Source: Dipetalonema caudispina
Taxonomy: Eukaryota; Nematoda; Chromadorea; Rhabditida; Onchocercidae
Assembly: GCA_013365325.1 (NCBI GenBank)
Contig: JABVXV010000003.1
Location: forward strand, 372,001-436,000
Direction: 5' to 3'
DNA: 64,000 nucleotides
This document shows, piece by piece, positions 25,444 to 39,330 of this stretch (position 1 is its first letter; each line of letters opens with the position of its first letter). Below the pieces are notes generated by a model. That model did not search any database, was not told the origin of the DNA, and worked only from the letters and a program-made list of their open reading frames with translations. Both the position numbers and the translations under genes were made by a program.

Positions 25444-28148
25444 ATGGAACAGCAGAGGGTGCGGTGTGTGCTCGAAACGCTTAAGGATCCGATCAGATTA
25501 CGCAAAAAATTGGTCCCATTGGTGGAGGAATGTGGGAAATTGTCGGGAAAAGATACTTTTGGATGGGCTTTACTTGCAAAATTAGTTTACGCCTGCGATC
25601 AAGAGATGCTGAAAACCATTTCATCGAGAATTCAGGTACTTTTGAATTCTCCTTTCAATTCTCGATGGAGGGAAGAAATCATTTATTGAATATATGATGC
25701 AAATGAGGTTATTGTCGTGAACTGCTTCTTCTCTTCACACTCATTTTAGAAAAAACTGATCGCCGCGGCCAAACAACCAGTAACAGTTCCTTTGTTGCAC
25801 TTCATCCGTTCATTCCTTGTTCGTTTTCAATGGCTCAAAACTTTCAATGAACAAACTTTGGCCTATATTTGTTCACGTGCTGTGGATTTCAGTGTTAAAA
25901 GTTGTTCCGAAGATATTACTAGGTAAATATTTCACTTAAATTCGATTTGTGTGGTTTTAAACCTGATTTTTTAGTATGAAGATTTTGCCTGTTATGAGAA
26001 GACGCTGAAATATTAAAATTTTTGATTGCCAACCAAAATTAAAACCACTAACCATAGAAAAAGTGGATTAAAAACTGTTATGTGTAGGTTCAACACACAC
26101 TGTTTTCATTGCATGATATTTCGGCAGAGGTCATATGATATTAACATTAAATTGATTTTTAATTCGTTTATTGATAGTTTGACATACTCTTTCACCGCTC
26201 ATAGTTATTCGTTGTTGTTTATAGGCTCTCTTGCAACATATACGCATTGTGGGCAGGAACTAAATATGATTATATCTTGATAAAGACACTGAAAAATATG
26301 TTGAGTGATGTAATTGTTGAAGAAAAGGATGAGAATGAAAAGATACTGCTTCGTTTTGAGACAGCTGTACAACGATACCTCTCTCAATTTATTTCAACAA
26401 TATTCAACTTGCACGCAGAAGTAATGGAGAGGTGTTCACCAGGTACTGCTTTCATGTTTCATACGGAGCTGTGCGAAATGCATTCGTAGAGATAGTGTTT
26501 GGTGGACTATGTACGATAACTGCCATGTTTCATGTTTGTTACATTATTAGAATAGAATTACACGTGTTAGTGATTAAGGTTGTTTCCAGTTTGTTAGTCT
26601 CTGAATTTTTCGGCGATTTGGTTAGATATTTCGGCTAATTAATTCGATGTTTCCTAACTGTTGAACTGTCGAACGTTGATATAAGCAGATTTAGTCAAAA
26701 ATCTATTTCTGTCAATGCAGCATCAAGATACTTTCATTTTCTCTTGTACTTGCTCTGATTTTCAGATGACAAAATTGCTATAAACGAGTGGTTGGACATC
26801 GCATGTGTATCAGCAACTATTATTGAACTCGAAAGAAAAAATTCCATCTTTCGATGGTTAAGAACTTTCCTATCAAAAGCTAAAAGCTGCGCATATCTTG
26901 CTGTTCGACGAATTTCCTCATTTATCAGTGATTTCTGTCATCCAAGTGAAGCCTATTACGAAGCAGTAAAAGAATATGTTCAGTTGGGACCGGATCTGAG
27001 TGTTAATGCTCTTTTCAGAACTCTTATTCGTTCTGCCAGGTGTCAGATGAACTCGCGGGTGAGTATACTAAGATATTCCAGTGCGGTATTTCGACGTTTA
27101 AATATTAAATATATATTGCTTAGAATTAATCAGTATCTATTAATTCTGTAATATTCTTTCAGAGAGTTTCAGTGTCATTTCCAAAAGTTTTTTGTTTTGA
27201 ATATGGTTTGTTTAAGATTTTCAGTTTCAGGAATACGGGAAAGCATACGCCGAAGCGCTAGGTGCAATGCTGGAATTGAGACCATATCTGTTGGATGTTC
27301 AAGATATAATAGAGCTACAGCATTTAGTTTGTCAGGAAGCTTTCCAAAATCGAAAGTGTAGACCAGCGCTGTCATTGCTAAACTCCTTGCTGGCTATGAA
27401 CAATGAATTGGTGCCATCACCTATCCAGGTTATTATTGGAGAAATTGGCTTATATTTATTCCTGCTCTCATTTTCAATTCACAAAATTAATAAATTCGTC
27501 ACTCACTTTTAGATTGCACAAAGCATCTTCAGTGGCAGCGAAAATTGGTGCGATGAAGTACGTCTGGGCCGAGTGCTGTGTTCTTCCATTTCTCGACCAC
27601 GCATTCAAATAATCATCCCACAAGAAGACTTATTGAAGAAGTTAGGTGATATTGTGATGAGTAACCAACAGATATACATCGATGGTTCTCAGAATTCGTC
27701 TAAGCTATTTATGCCAAACAAATCGGAAGTACAATCTGACAGTTCTGTAGCTAACAATGAACTTGTTAGTGAAAACCAGGTGGAGATTCATGAAAATCTC
27801 GGAATGGAATCAACTGAAAATGTTGTTAGAAAGCGAACATGTCCATTAGAAGGAAGAATGGAATCAGCGAAACATGTACGGATTGCTTCTGAATATGACG
27901 AAGAAATGTTTTCTTCCAGAAGCGAAAGTTCGCAGTCCTCTGAAACATTAGAAATTACAGATGAAGAACAAATACCAAAAAAAGCAGGGTACACTTTAGT
28001 GCAGGAAGAGGAATTACGAAATACTGATGTTGTAGATGATACAACAGTGGAACTTAATTCAGATCCTGAGGTCTTAATTTTGAATAAAGATGTAGTTGAC
28101 CATGAGTTAACTATTCAGCAAATGATGGCCGATTTTGTACCCGACTAG
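25444..28148 (+). CDS. Helical protein with acidic C-terminal tail; possibly PELP1/Rix1-like
   Basis: Six exons (25444-25635, 25750-25922, 26225-26442, 26766-27058, 27225-27428, 27513-28148) keep frame and give 571 residues. The first 370 or so are regular alpha-helix of HEAT/ARM flavour, with repeated Leu-rich helices (PLLHFIRSFLVRFQWL; ALSLLNSLLAMNNELV). No enzyme motif is seen. The last 200 residues are Ser/Glu/Asp-rich and probably disordered. The extreme C-terminus reads TIQQMMADFVPD. Human PELP1, the scaffold of the Rix1 pre-60S complex, also pairs N-terminal helical repeats with an acidic tail ending in an MLADF-type motif. That is the basis of the suggestion, and it is weak. The 438-base gap after NDUFB7 would allow a shared operon. 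The exon model is more secure than the name. Confidence 0.6.
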
Positions 28149-28995
28149 AGGTATGATTCTTAAATCTATGAATTAATATATGGAATTAATGTAGTGCTAT
28201 ATGAAATATGTTTAATGACAACAAAAAATGTGTGGAGGGAAATGATAAAAAGAATAAAATTAAGAAATGGAATGTTTAAGAAGAGTTGAAAGTAAAATTA
28301 GAACGTTTGGATTATTTGCTCAATTTGTTTTGATTGAAATTTACATTATTTCGTTTATTTTTCTTAAATTTTCAAGGATGTTCTTTGTTAACATATACGA
28401 AGTGATAGTTACCTTGTGTGTACTCTCTGATTGTCATTTTGGTGTACCGTTAATATATAAATGTTATGCATAAAATGTTCATTGAAATGCAATCATATAT
28501 GACTGATAAATAAGTCTTGTCGCTGCTTGTTTAATTGATGCATAGAAAGGATCTAATTCAATGCAATTGGATGACACTGGGTCATATATCTTCACTTTGG
28601 TCTTTTCTGCAGTTAGCACTTTAATTATATCATTTTAATAATGATATATTTTATATACTGTTAGTAGTTGTATACAAATAGGGAAGCTGTGCCCCTCTTA
28701 GTAATGATCGATACCATTGCAGCGCTATCTCATGATCATGTGTTGTGTTGTTGGTATATTCATCAGTTGGAACGTTACCAATCAACTTGTTGACTTTTTG
28801 GTTGCTCAGTTTGTAACAGACAAGGTGAAGTGCTGGGACGTGGCTTTTCAAATTCTGACTTAAAATTATTAAGTTTTTTGTTGAAATAACTAATGGTTGT
28901 AAGTTGCTGATGAGATTTATATTTGCACTGTAGTTAGAAAGATGAGAAATTTAATTGATTGGTTTTTTTTTTTTTTCAGGAGTATTCCTTGCGCA
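28149..28995. other. Intergenic region before the epimerase gene
   Basis: AT-rich, no exon recognised. A 66-codon minus-strand open frame at 28651-28851 has no motif or splice partner. A long T-run ending TTTTCAG at 28979 is probably a trans-splice or 5' UTR acceptor for the next gene, 16 bases before its ATG. Confidence 0.5.
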
Positions 28996-30956
<1,961 letters not shown>

Positions 30957-32344
30957 TTATCAGCGAATTGATTGAAGTTTTCTCACGTTGAAAGAATGCA
31001 ATTTTCGGTTCATTGGTTATTATGGATTTTTTGAATGTAATATACCTGTAGGGGAATAGCAAAAAACATATTTCGGTTTCGGTGTCAATTTTTTACTACA
31101 TCTTTTTAAGAAAGGCACTATATCTGTGCTTTCTAGTACTAAAACAAAGTGTTTGAAAATTTGGATATCGTTTTCATGCTTTTAAACAGAAATTCAACAA
31201 ACAAACATTCATTTTCATTTTTACATCTAAATTTCTGAATTTAATTCCAAGTGTTGCTGCCACTTCGTTTATTTTCATTCACTTTGTTTGATTTAATTGT
31301 AATGATTCTAAATTCACTTCATTTCGCTATTTATTTCTACTCGGATTTGGCTTTCCTTAACGCCATGCCAATTCCATCGTTTTATTTATTTTTTGTTGAT
31401 AAAATTGGGCTCATTATTGTTGATAATTCCACAACTTGATATAATTTCCTACTGATGTTACATGCAATTTGTCAATAATGGTAGAATAATACAGGATTTC
31501 GAAATGACACCGGAAGGAAGTGTCAAAAAAATGAATTGTCTGTCCGTGACAAATAGGTGACAGAAAAATCTCACAGTTTTTAATTTCTTGGTATTCTTGA
31601 TATTCCTGATGTTTTGTTCTGAACCGTTTTTAATTACCCTGAGTTTAATTGTTCCCGTCCAAAAGTAAGGACAAGATAAAGCATGCAGGTAGATCATAAA
31701 CTTCAAATAGTGCCTCACCTAAGCATTGCTTATAATTTTTTAACATATATAATGCAATAAAATTTCATCTGAACTGTTTTTGAGCCTCTGTTTATCTTGC
31801 ATCTCTAGTTCTACCTTTGGCTCATCGTCGGATTTATTGATGCTTCATATCATGAATTCTTTTCGCAGGTAAGGAGATGGTATCTTAAGAAAATTTTTTA
31901 AGTAAAGATGTAGACATTATTTTTGATCGTCAATTTAGGCGATAATTTTAGACGCTAGATTGTTTGGGTAGTTTCTGTCGGGGCATTACAATTACATGTT
32001 AGCATCTTATACATTGTCATAAACTCTTTCGGAACATGTCTGCTCATTTACTTTACATTAACAGTTCTGATAAATGACGTTCCCGAGTTCGAGTCATGTT
32101 AACGCAGCCAAGTCGCAATATTGTTAGTAGTAATTCAGTTAAGATTCAACTTTTAAAATTTTAATTCAAGATTCCGATATGAAACTTGAAGTTGCCTGAA
32201 ATAGTTTTCTGTTTGGATCAACTTCCATTTATTCACAAATCCCTAAATATTAGTCATTTTGTGATATCATGTATGTATTGTCCTATTTGAAAGATAGTAA
32301 TTAAATGTAGAGTGTAGTGAAACAAACTGGCAACACTAAAATCG
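30957..32344. other. Intergenic region between epimerase and eEFSec
   Basis: AT-rich with no recognised exon. A short open frame at 31251-31439 is Phe/Leu-rich low-complexity and looks like chance. An AATAAA at about 31755 is far from the epimerase stop, so the true poly(A) site was not identified. A missing 5' exon of eEFSec could lie here. Confidence 0.4.
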
Positions 32345-34688
32345 TTGAACGTTGGTATTTTGGGACATGTGGACTGCGGCAAAACAACTTTGGCAAAGGC
32401 ATTATCTACAGTGGGTTCAACTGCTGCATTTGATAAACATGCCAAAACTTCGAATCTTCGAGCTAATACAATTGACCTCGGCTACTCGTCATTAACCATC
32501 GATGATACAGTTATTGCTTTGGTCGATTGTCCTGGACATGCATCATTAATCAGGTGCTATTTGTTAGTTTTGTTTGAAATTTGCAGGCAAACAGTGATTA
32601 TTAAAGTATAATTCAAATATATGTAAAGATGTCTTTGAAAAGGATATTTGTAGTTATGGAGAAGTGATGTTTGAATAAGAGAAAAGCAGTTATTTTCATA
32701 TTCATAGAGTTTTTGCTGAGGGTAATGTGAAATCTGTTTGAATATTTTCGTTTGTAGGTCAGTGCTTGCAGCTTCATCAGTTTTTGATATGGCAATTGTT
32801 GTAATAGATAGCAGTAAAGGAATCGAGCAACAAACTGCCGAACATCTCCTCCTTGTATCACTGTTATGTCCGGACCATGTTATTCTTGTTATTAACAAGG
32901 TGGATCATTAAATTCGAGTGGTTTGAAATTTGCCATTATTATTTCTATCTATCGTAAATCGTAAGTAATAATATCAAATCAGGATGTTTTGTCTTGCGTT
33001 TTTTGCGTTAAGATAATCATAATGAAAGTTATATCATTTTCTACAATATTCATTCTCAGGATGAAAATTTGCTGAAATTCAGCCTAGTTTGATCCTGAGA
33101 AATACTTCATTAATGAAAAATTTTGCTATTAAATTATCCATATTTCATTCATTCTCTAAAAAGCTGAATTAAGATCAAATAATTTAATTGAGTTTTCTGT
33201 GTCAGAAATCTTTCGAATTTTAGTCACTAGTAAAGTAATAAATAGAATAACAGATTTTCGATGAAAATCTTTTGTTGTTTCAGATTGATTTAGTAGACGA
33301 GAAAGCTGTGGAGCAAATGATGATACGTTGCAGGAAGGTAGCATCTAGCTTAAAGATAAACTCAAATCTGCAAATTGTGCCAATATCGTTAATGCAACAT
33401 AAGGAGGAAGCAGTAGTGGCATTAATAAATGCTTTGCGCTTGGCTCTTTACATACCTCAGCGAGTTTCTTCTGGTAATTTCGTGATGTTTGTTGATCATT
33501 GTTTCCCTGTTAAAGGCAAAGGCACGGTAATGACAGGCACTGTTGTCGATGGGATGTGCAAGTAAATTTTTTTAATTTAGCATTTACAGTCGTTTTAAAT
33601 GATTTCCTAAAATTTTTGAACTTAATCTACAGTTTGTTATAATTGCTGATATCATATACTAATTTAAGATATCCACCACGAATTATTAGGTTGAACGTCA
33701 TCGGTCCTAGAAATTATGTCAAAAAATGATTGCAAAAATTTCACAGGAGGATTATTTCAAAAGAAAAGCGAATTGGTGCTATTATTTGTGATTTATAAAA
33801 AGTAGAATATTAAAATGGTTGAATATTACGGTGCCATATTTCAGGGTTGGGATGGACGTAGAAATAGCAGCTTTACAAGAAAAGCGTAAAATCAGAAGTA
33901 TGCAACGTTGGAAGGAAGATGTATGTACCGCAGAAATGGGAGATCGAGCAGCTCTGTTGTTCCACAATGTTTCTGGCAAAGATATCAACCGAACGATTAT
34001 ATATGAACCAGGAGCACTGCGTCGTGTGCAGTTCTTTTTGGTCAGTGTGAATCGTGTAGTGCATTTCCAGGGAGTTGTTCGCCAGAGTTCCAAGTTACAC
34101 GTTTCAACTGGTTTCGATACTGTCATTGGACAATGTCAGTTCTTAGCCTCAGCACTTCCCGGCGAAGAGGATCATTATGAAGTAGTGCAGGAATTAGATG
34201 GAACTGTAAAGTTTGCACTACTTAGCTTAGAACGATTTATATATACGAAAGAAGATAGCTTTTTTATCACATCCAGATTAGACTATCAAGGTAAAGGCTG
34301 TCGGTTTGTCTTCCATGGCACATTTTTGAAATTACTTGATAACGACAGGCAAATATGTCGATTTCGGCGGAAGAAAAAAGTTGGAAAAGTTGAACGAATC
34401 GAAAATGAACGAAGTATAATTTGCAGTTGTCTGTTTAAGAAAGAAACGAATATTGACGTATACTGTAACATGAACGTTTATCTTTCTACCGGTGAAGTAG
34501 GTCGTCTAGAATCTGCATTCGGGAAAAATGGAAAAGCTCGGATATCATTTTTGGAGGACTTGCCAGAGAGTACGAGGATTGCCTATAATAATGGATTAGA
34601 AATACAAGTAACACTATATTTCAAAAAATTTTTAAATGACGGAAAAATTAAGTGCTGTTCACCGGATCCCATCACCCAGCAATTTTAA
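32345..34688 (+). CDS. Selenocysteine-specific elongation factor eEFSec (SelB); start codon unresolved
   Basis: Four exons (32345-32553, 32758-32899, 33284-33561, 33845-34688) join in frame into about 490 residues; human EEFSEC has 596. GTPase motifs are P-loop GHVDCGKT, switch RANTIDLGYS (human RGITLDLGFS), DCPGH, and NKID formed across the exon 2/3 junction. Domain II has VDHCFPVKGKGTVMTGTV, matching human SVDHCFSIKGQGTVMTGT. Domain IV has FKKETNIDVYCNMNVYLSTG, diagnostic for SelB/eEFSec over EF-Tu. The protein delivers Sec-tRNA to UGA codons with SBP2 and SECIS RNA. Oddity: the frame upstream of 32345 has no ATG before a TGA at 32317-32319, and no AG acceptor lies between. The coordinate given is an in-frame TTG right before the P-loop; CTG 32327 is also possible. 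Confidence 0.88.
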
Positions 34689-35033
34689 TTCGTTAAGTTT
34701 GAAAGTTTCACTAGTTCTTGTTGTGATATGTATGTTTGAAATTCTGTTGTATTTACTTGGGTTTTCCAATGCTTTTTCGTAATGGTCGATTGTATCATAA
34801 AAACTTGCCAAACAGTCTCTTTTACATATTATTTTCCGTATGTCAAAAATCGATGTTCGACTTATTTTTAAATCTCTGGTATCACGTAAATTTTTTTGCT
34901 AGTTCTATTTTTATATTCTTGTTCTATGAACGATTTTAGCTTTTTATTTCTAGAATTTAGTAAGTATTGAGCAATTCTTTTAAGAAACTTGGGTGCACTG
35001 ATTGTACCATGGAAATTAGATTACATTTCCTAA

Positions 35034-35043
35034 CTCTTTTCAG
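35034..35043 (+). promoter_or_regulatory. Probable trans-splice acceptor for the next gene
   Basis: ACTCTTTTCAG is followed by a single base and then ATG 35045. This is a textbook nematode acceptor and an extremely short 5' UTR, as in spliced-leader-trimmed mRNAs. It lies only 355 bases after the eEFSec stop, compatible with a downstream operon gene. Confidence 0.6.
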
Positions 35044-35044
35044 C

Positions 35045-36516
35045 ATGTTAAGAGTTTCGCTCCGTTTCATATCAGTTCGACAAATTACAGTTTTGTGGAA
35101 TTTTTCATTTTTCAACAGCCATACACTAAATTCAAGTTCAACTGGGTGTTCTCATAATATGCGTACCAAAACGACAAATAAAGGGAGATCATATGTAGAA
35201 ATCATTAGTGGAGCGGCAGAAAATCCAATCAATAATGAAAACGCTAAGTTTTCGGAAAAAGGATTTGTCGAGATTTGGAGAAAGCCAAGAAGAAGGGAAC
35301 GAATGTGTACTACAAAGACACTATCGGATATGCGGGAAGATATTGACAAATTAGCGAAAACATTGTATAGATTAAGGACGAATGAAAAAGAACAGCGAAA
35401 AAAATCACCACAAGTAGCTGTCAGCGAGGAAAATTTTGTGGAAGAAGAAGAGCTTAGATTGAGTTCATACGTAAATGGTCCCGTCGAGCGTCTTACATTC
35501 ACAGTCCGTACTCCCGATCGGCGAATTCTTATTAAGCAATTCACTGGCATTACTGTTTCCAAGTTTGCTTTTAAAAAATTTTATTGCAGTAGATATTTCC
35601 TATTTATTCTCGTGAAAGTACAGCAAATGCTTCTGTGAAAGCACACATTCCTATTCTAAATTTATTGAAAAATAAACTGTTAGGGGTGATGATTTAATAG
35701 ATAAATTATTAGCCAGTAAGCTATATGTTAAGACATGACACGTTTTAAGTTTCAACAGTTCAATTTATAGAATTCAGCAAGTTATTCCTCAACAGAAAAT
35801 TTTTTTGAGGTTGTTTAGTTGCTAACTGGAAATTTATTTCTTCAAATGAAAAAAAAAAAAAATATACTCTTTTTTCTCAAAAATATACTCTTTTTTGTAT
35901 TTGAATGCGCTACATGCATTTTATTGCAGGACTGTTTTGACAATGTTGCGGGATAGGAAAGTGCGTATCAACGAAGTCGTCACTTATGATTTTGCAATTG
36001 TCGTAAGTCTTTTCAGAAATGTTTCTCACTTGTTCTAATGGACTTCATGTCCTTCCCTCTGAAAGATTATAATTGACGGGATGCATCACATGGGATGAAA
36101 GTGCCAAATTCCTTCTATATTAAGAAACCATAGTTTTTCTCAGTTTTCCTCACTTTTGCTAATTTATTTCTATTTCTTTATTTCTATGGAATCTTAAATC
36201 TCAAAACCTAAAAATTTGAAAGTTTGCCGGTCGGCAAATATGTTTTGTAGTATAAGACTACTGTCCCTGCATTTTTTAAAAGAAGTTTGAAATCTTATTT
36301 CAGTGCAAACCGATGGATACATTGGATATTTGGAAAGAAGAATCGGAGGAGAATCCAGCATTTGCTCGAATAGATCGTTTTCATATTCTTCATATCTTAC
36401 ATTCTTCTTGTTATCAGTATTTTACTGTACATGCCATAGCTCTTAGGGATATTTTAGTCGAAAATTGGTTCCCATGGGAAATTCCAAAAGTCGCAAACCA
36501 TCAACAGGTTAATTAA
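35045..36516 (+). CDS. Unrecognised protein with a possible mitochondrial presequence
   Basis: Three exons (35045-35562, 35930-36002, 36304-36516) keep frame and give about 267 residues. The N-terminus (MLRVSLRFISVRQ) is basic, hydrophobic and free of acidic residues for over 20 positions, like a mitochondrial import signal. A charged helical segment follows (RRRERMCTTKTLSDMREDID..KLAKTLYRLR). The C-terminal third is folded-looking (VERLTFTVRTPDRRILIKQF; DRFHILHILHSSCYQYFTVH) and ends WFPWEIPKVANHQQ. I do not recognise the family. The last three codons could instead be a donor (CAG|GTTAAT at 36507) leading to a further exon not found. An operon with eEFSec is plausible from spacing. Confidence 0.6.
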
Positions 36517-39096
36517 GTTCAACTTGCTTTCATCTTATAATATACTGTATTTCACTTCATTCTATTCTTCCGTTCTAAAAATAGTATTACTTCCATCGTA
36601 TTTCCCGTAAGAGCTAGAACTGCATTAGGTTACTTCTTATCAGTTATTGTTAGGTAGATGGAAGATGTCGTTGAGAGAAACGAAAAATGCTCTCTCACTC
36701 ACCCATGAAAAATCGTTAAATAGAGAAGATAGAACTGATAAAAGATTATTCGAAGAAAGTATCCTCGATTAAAATAACTGTGTGATACTAACTCGGAACT
36801 ATGAAGATCATTTGATTCAATTATGGGTAAGGATTATGTTAGAAAAAATATTGATAAAAATGAAAGAAGGGAAGATATCGGTATAACACAAATCAGAGAA
36901 CAGAGATTAACGACGAACGGAAGATTCAGTAAATTCAGAATTTGTGCGCTATAAAAGAAATGAGGAAAATTGAAAAGAAAAAAGAATCATATTCCAGTTT
37001 TCATAGGGTTGTATATCCTCAAAATAAGGAGTTATTATATTCGAAACTCCGAACTTTTCTTCCTCTTTGTACTTCAGCATTCTCGAAATCTACTCTAATT
37101 TTCTTCTAATCTCGAAAATCAAAGCGTGATATAGTTTTTCGGTAAGGTGGAAGAAATTGTATTTGGAGGATACTTTAGGTTATCATATGTAAATTCATGC
37201 CCAATTATCAATATGGCTAAATAAGAAAGAGGAAAAACGGGGAGAAGTTGAGGGGGTTATAATGATCAAGAAAAAGAAATTTTACAATTTTTCGATATTC
37301 CGTCGCTTTCTCTTCGAAATATCTGATATGCTGTTGGTAGAGCCCATATTCTGCACTTAAAATTTTTAAAATGATTCGTAAAAAAACCCTATGGATTATG
37401 AAAAATGGTGATTAGCGCAGATTTATGAAGCTGAAAATGCGTTAAAAATATGGGAAATATTGCTAAGACTTTAATCTTATTAGGATTCCATTCAAATATG
37501 CTGTTGGTAAGCGTTACTTACTCTCTATAGCATTTTAAATTGATGGATCATCGACAACAGTTTATGTACACTACCTAAATTTAAAGTTTTTTTAGTTGAA
37601 AATTAAACCTTAAGTTTGCTTATGAGATCTGCCGATCTACTTTAAATGTCATATTGTAAAATTTATCGCATGAGACGGGAATACTTGATGCTGAGTGAAA
37701 TCATTTCTGAAACTCTACATCCCTTTTCAATATTTTTTGAATTTCCTTCGTGGGTGGAATATCCACATTCCAGAACTGCATCAAGCCATATATCATTAAA
37801 TATCTGTACATATTAGAAACTGGAATTCATTGGTTCCCATGAGAAGTATTTCAAAAGATCATTTTCACTTATGCACCATATAGAAATTGACGATGATTTA
37901 GTAATCCAAATTATGATAATGCTAATGCGCAATTTATTATGGTATGATGATCCAGGTTTTACTAGTTTCGATGAACAAAGTAATGACTAACTTCTCGAAG
38001 GTGCTCTGATTAAAATTTTGTATGTTAAGATTGATACTTCTTTGCTATCATTTACTAATTTTCAGTGGATTTAAATATATCTTACCTTGTATAGTTAAGA
38101 AATGTGTTTTGAACGTTAATTTAAATGTTATGCAGGAAGTTTAGCGTGATAACCTTCACCCAATTTCGGATGGCAGAATGAACAGAATCCAGCAATAAGG
38201 AGCTTAAGTACAAAAAAATCTTTAATCTGAATTCATTCCTTGAATTCCCAACATATCCTAAGCATTATTTAATTCGAAGTAAGGCTATCTTTCAAAATTA
38301 ATATTTATTACAACTCATGGATGAGGTATCAAAAAGGATTCAATTGTTACATTGTTATTAATATGTTCCATTTTTAATATGATGCCTTACTTCTACTACA
38401 ACACTGAAGAAAAAAGAGTAATCAATTCTTTCATGACGTATTTTTTGCAGTAATATTTCTTGCAGAATTTGAATGAAATATTAAATATATGAAAGCGAAG
38501 AAGGTATCATTAAATGACTTTCGTTTTAAACTTAATTGTCCATTCATGAAGATGAGTCACCTCTCATTATCTAATTATATTTTAAAAAAAACTATCCATT
38601 TCGTTTAAAAATAAACAGAGTTATGTTATTAACAAAAAAAGATACAAAGTGATCTTTTGTTCAGAATCAGTTAAAATCATAAAACTATTCTACTTCTGAA
38701 TCTTTACAATTTAGTAGCCAGAAATGCACTCTAAACTGTTTTGTAAAATCCTTCGAAAATTACACATTATCTATAGCTCAATGGTTCTGTCCTTTTGAAG
38801 GTAAGATTTCAGATTTGTAGTTTAAAATGCTAGTTCAAATCGATTGAGTTCAAATTACGCTTCTCTGATATGAATTTCCAAGTGGAAAAAGGGACATTTC
38901 TACTTGGAAAGTGCAGGCAGAGTGAATTAGTTGGGTTATAAGAAAGACTGTTTATTATGAGTTTAATGAATAAAATATCTCCACAGTTGAAAGAGTTGCA
39001 CGTAACAACGAAGATGACCTTCTACTCTTGTCATATTTGAGTTTAGAAAGGATTTAAATACCCTACTGTAATATGACAACAACTCAGTAATCTCCT
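36517..39096. other. Gene-poor AT-rich stretch
   Basis: About 2.6 kb dense in stops on all frames, with no exon or RNA gene supported. A weak tRNA-like pair of boxes near 38770-38840 was examined and rejected. Confidence 0.5.
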
Positions 39097-39330
39097 CTCA
39101 TCCCCCCGCGATATCCGAGAGAACCCGCGACTCATCCCCTCACAAAAATTCGCATGTAACCTCGCCCGAACCGTGAAACACTAACAAATAATAGACGGCC
39201 AGCCATCTTTAAGTTTTCTGCTCGATGTAGGGAGTTGGCGAAAGTGGAGGGTTGTGGAGTGGGGGGTCTCGGGAATGATGGTGGTGGTGATAGTGGGGGA
39301 TAGTTAGGATAGGGGCTCGGCAGTTTCAGT
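39097..39330 (+). promoter_or_regulatory. GC-rich island, probable promoter region of the SRRM1/RSR-1 gene
   Basis: The base composition jumps here from strongly AT-rich to a C-rich half (to about 39180) followed by a G-rich half with runs such as GGGGGG and repeated GGT units (39240-39325). Four or more G-runs within 60 bases could form a G-quadruplex on the plus strand. It lies about 0.8 kb upstream of the ATG of a broadly expressed splicing gene. A promoter role is inferred from composition and position only. Confidence 0.4.

Noticed and set aside
28651..28851. 66-codon minus-strand frame between two plus-strand genes
   Set aside because: No motif, no splice sites, no conserved pattern recognised.
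34286..34471. Minus-strand frames inside eEFSec exon 4
   Set aside because: Antisense to a strongly supported coding exon.
35861..35897. Two tandem copies of a 15-base AATATACTC-T6 unit in an intron
   Set aside because: A small local duplication just before an exon; it does not disturb the acceptor and has no further copies.
38765..38845. tRNA-like A-box (TAGCTCAATGG) and B-box (AGTTCAAATCG) pair
   Set aside because: The boxes deviate from consensus at key positions, the spacing is long, and no acceptor stem or anticodon arm pairs.
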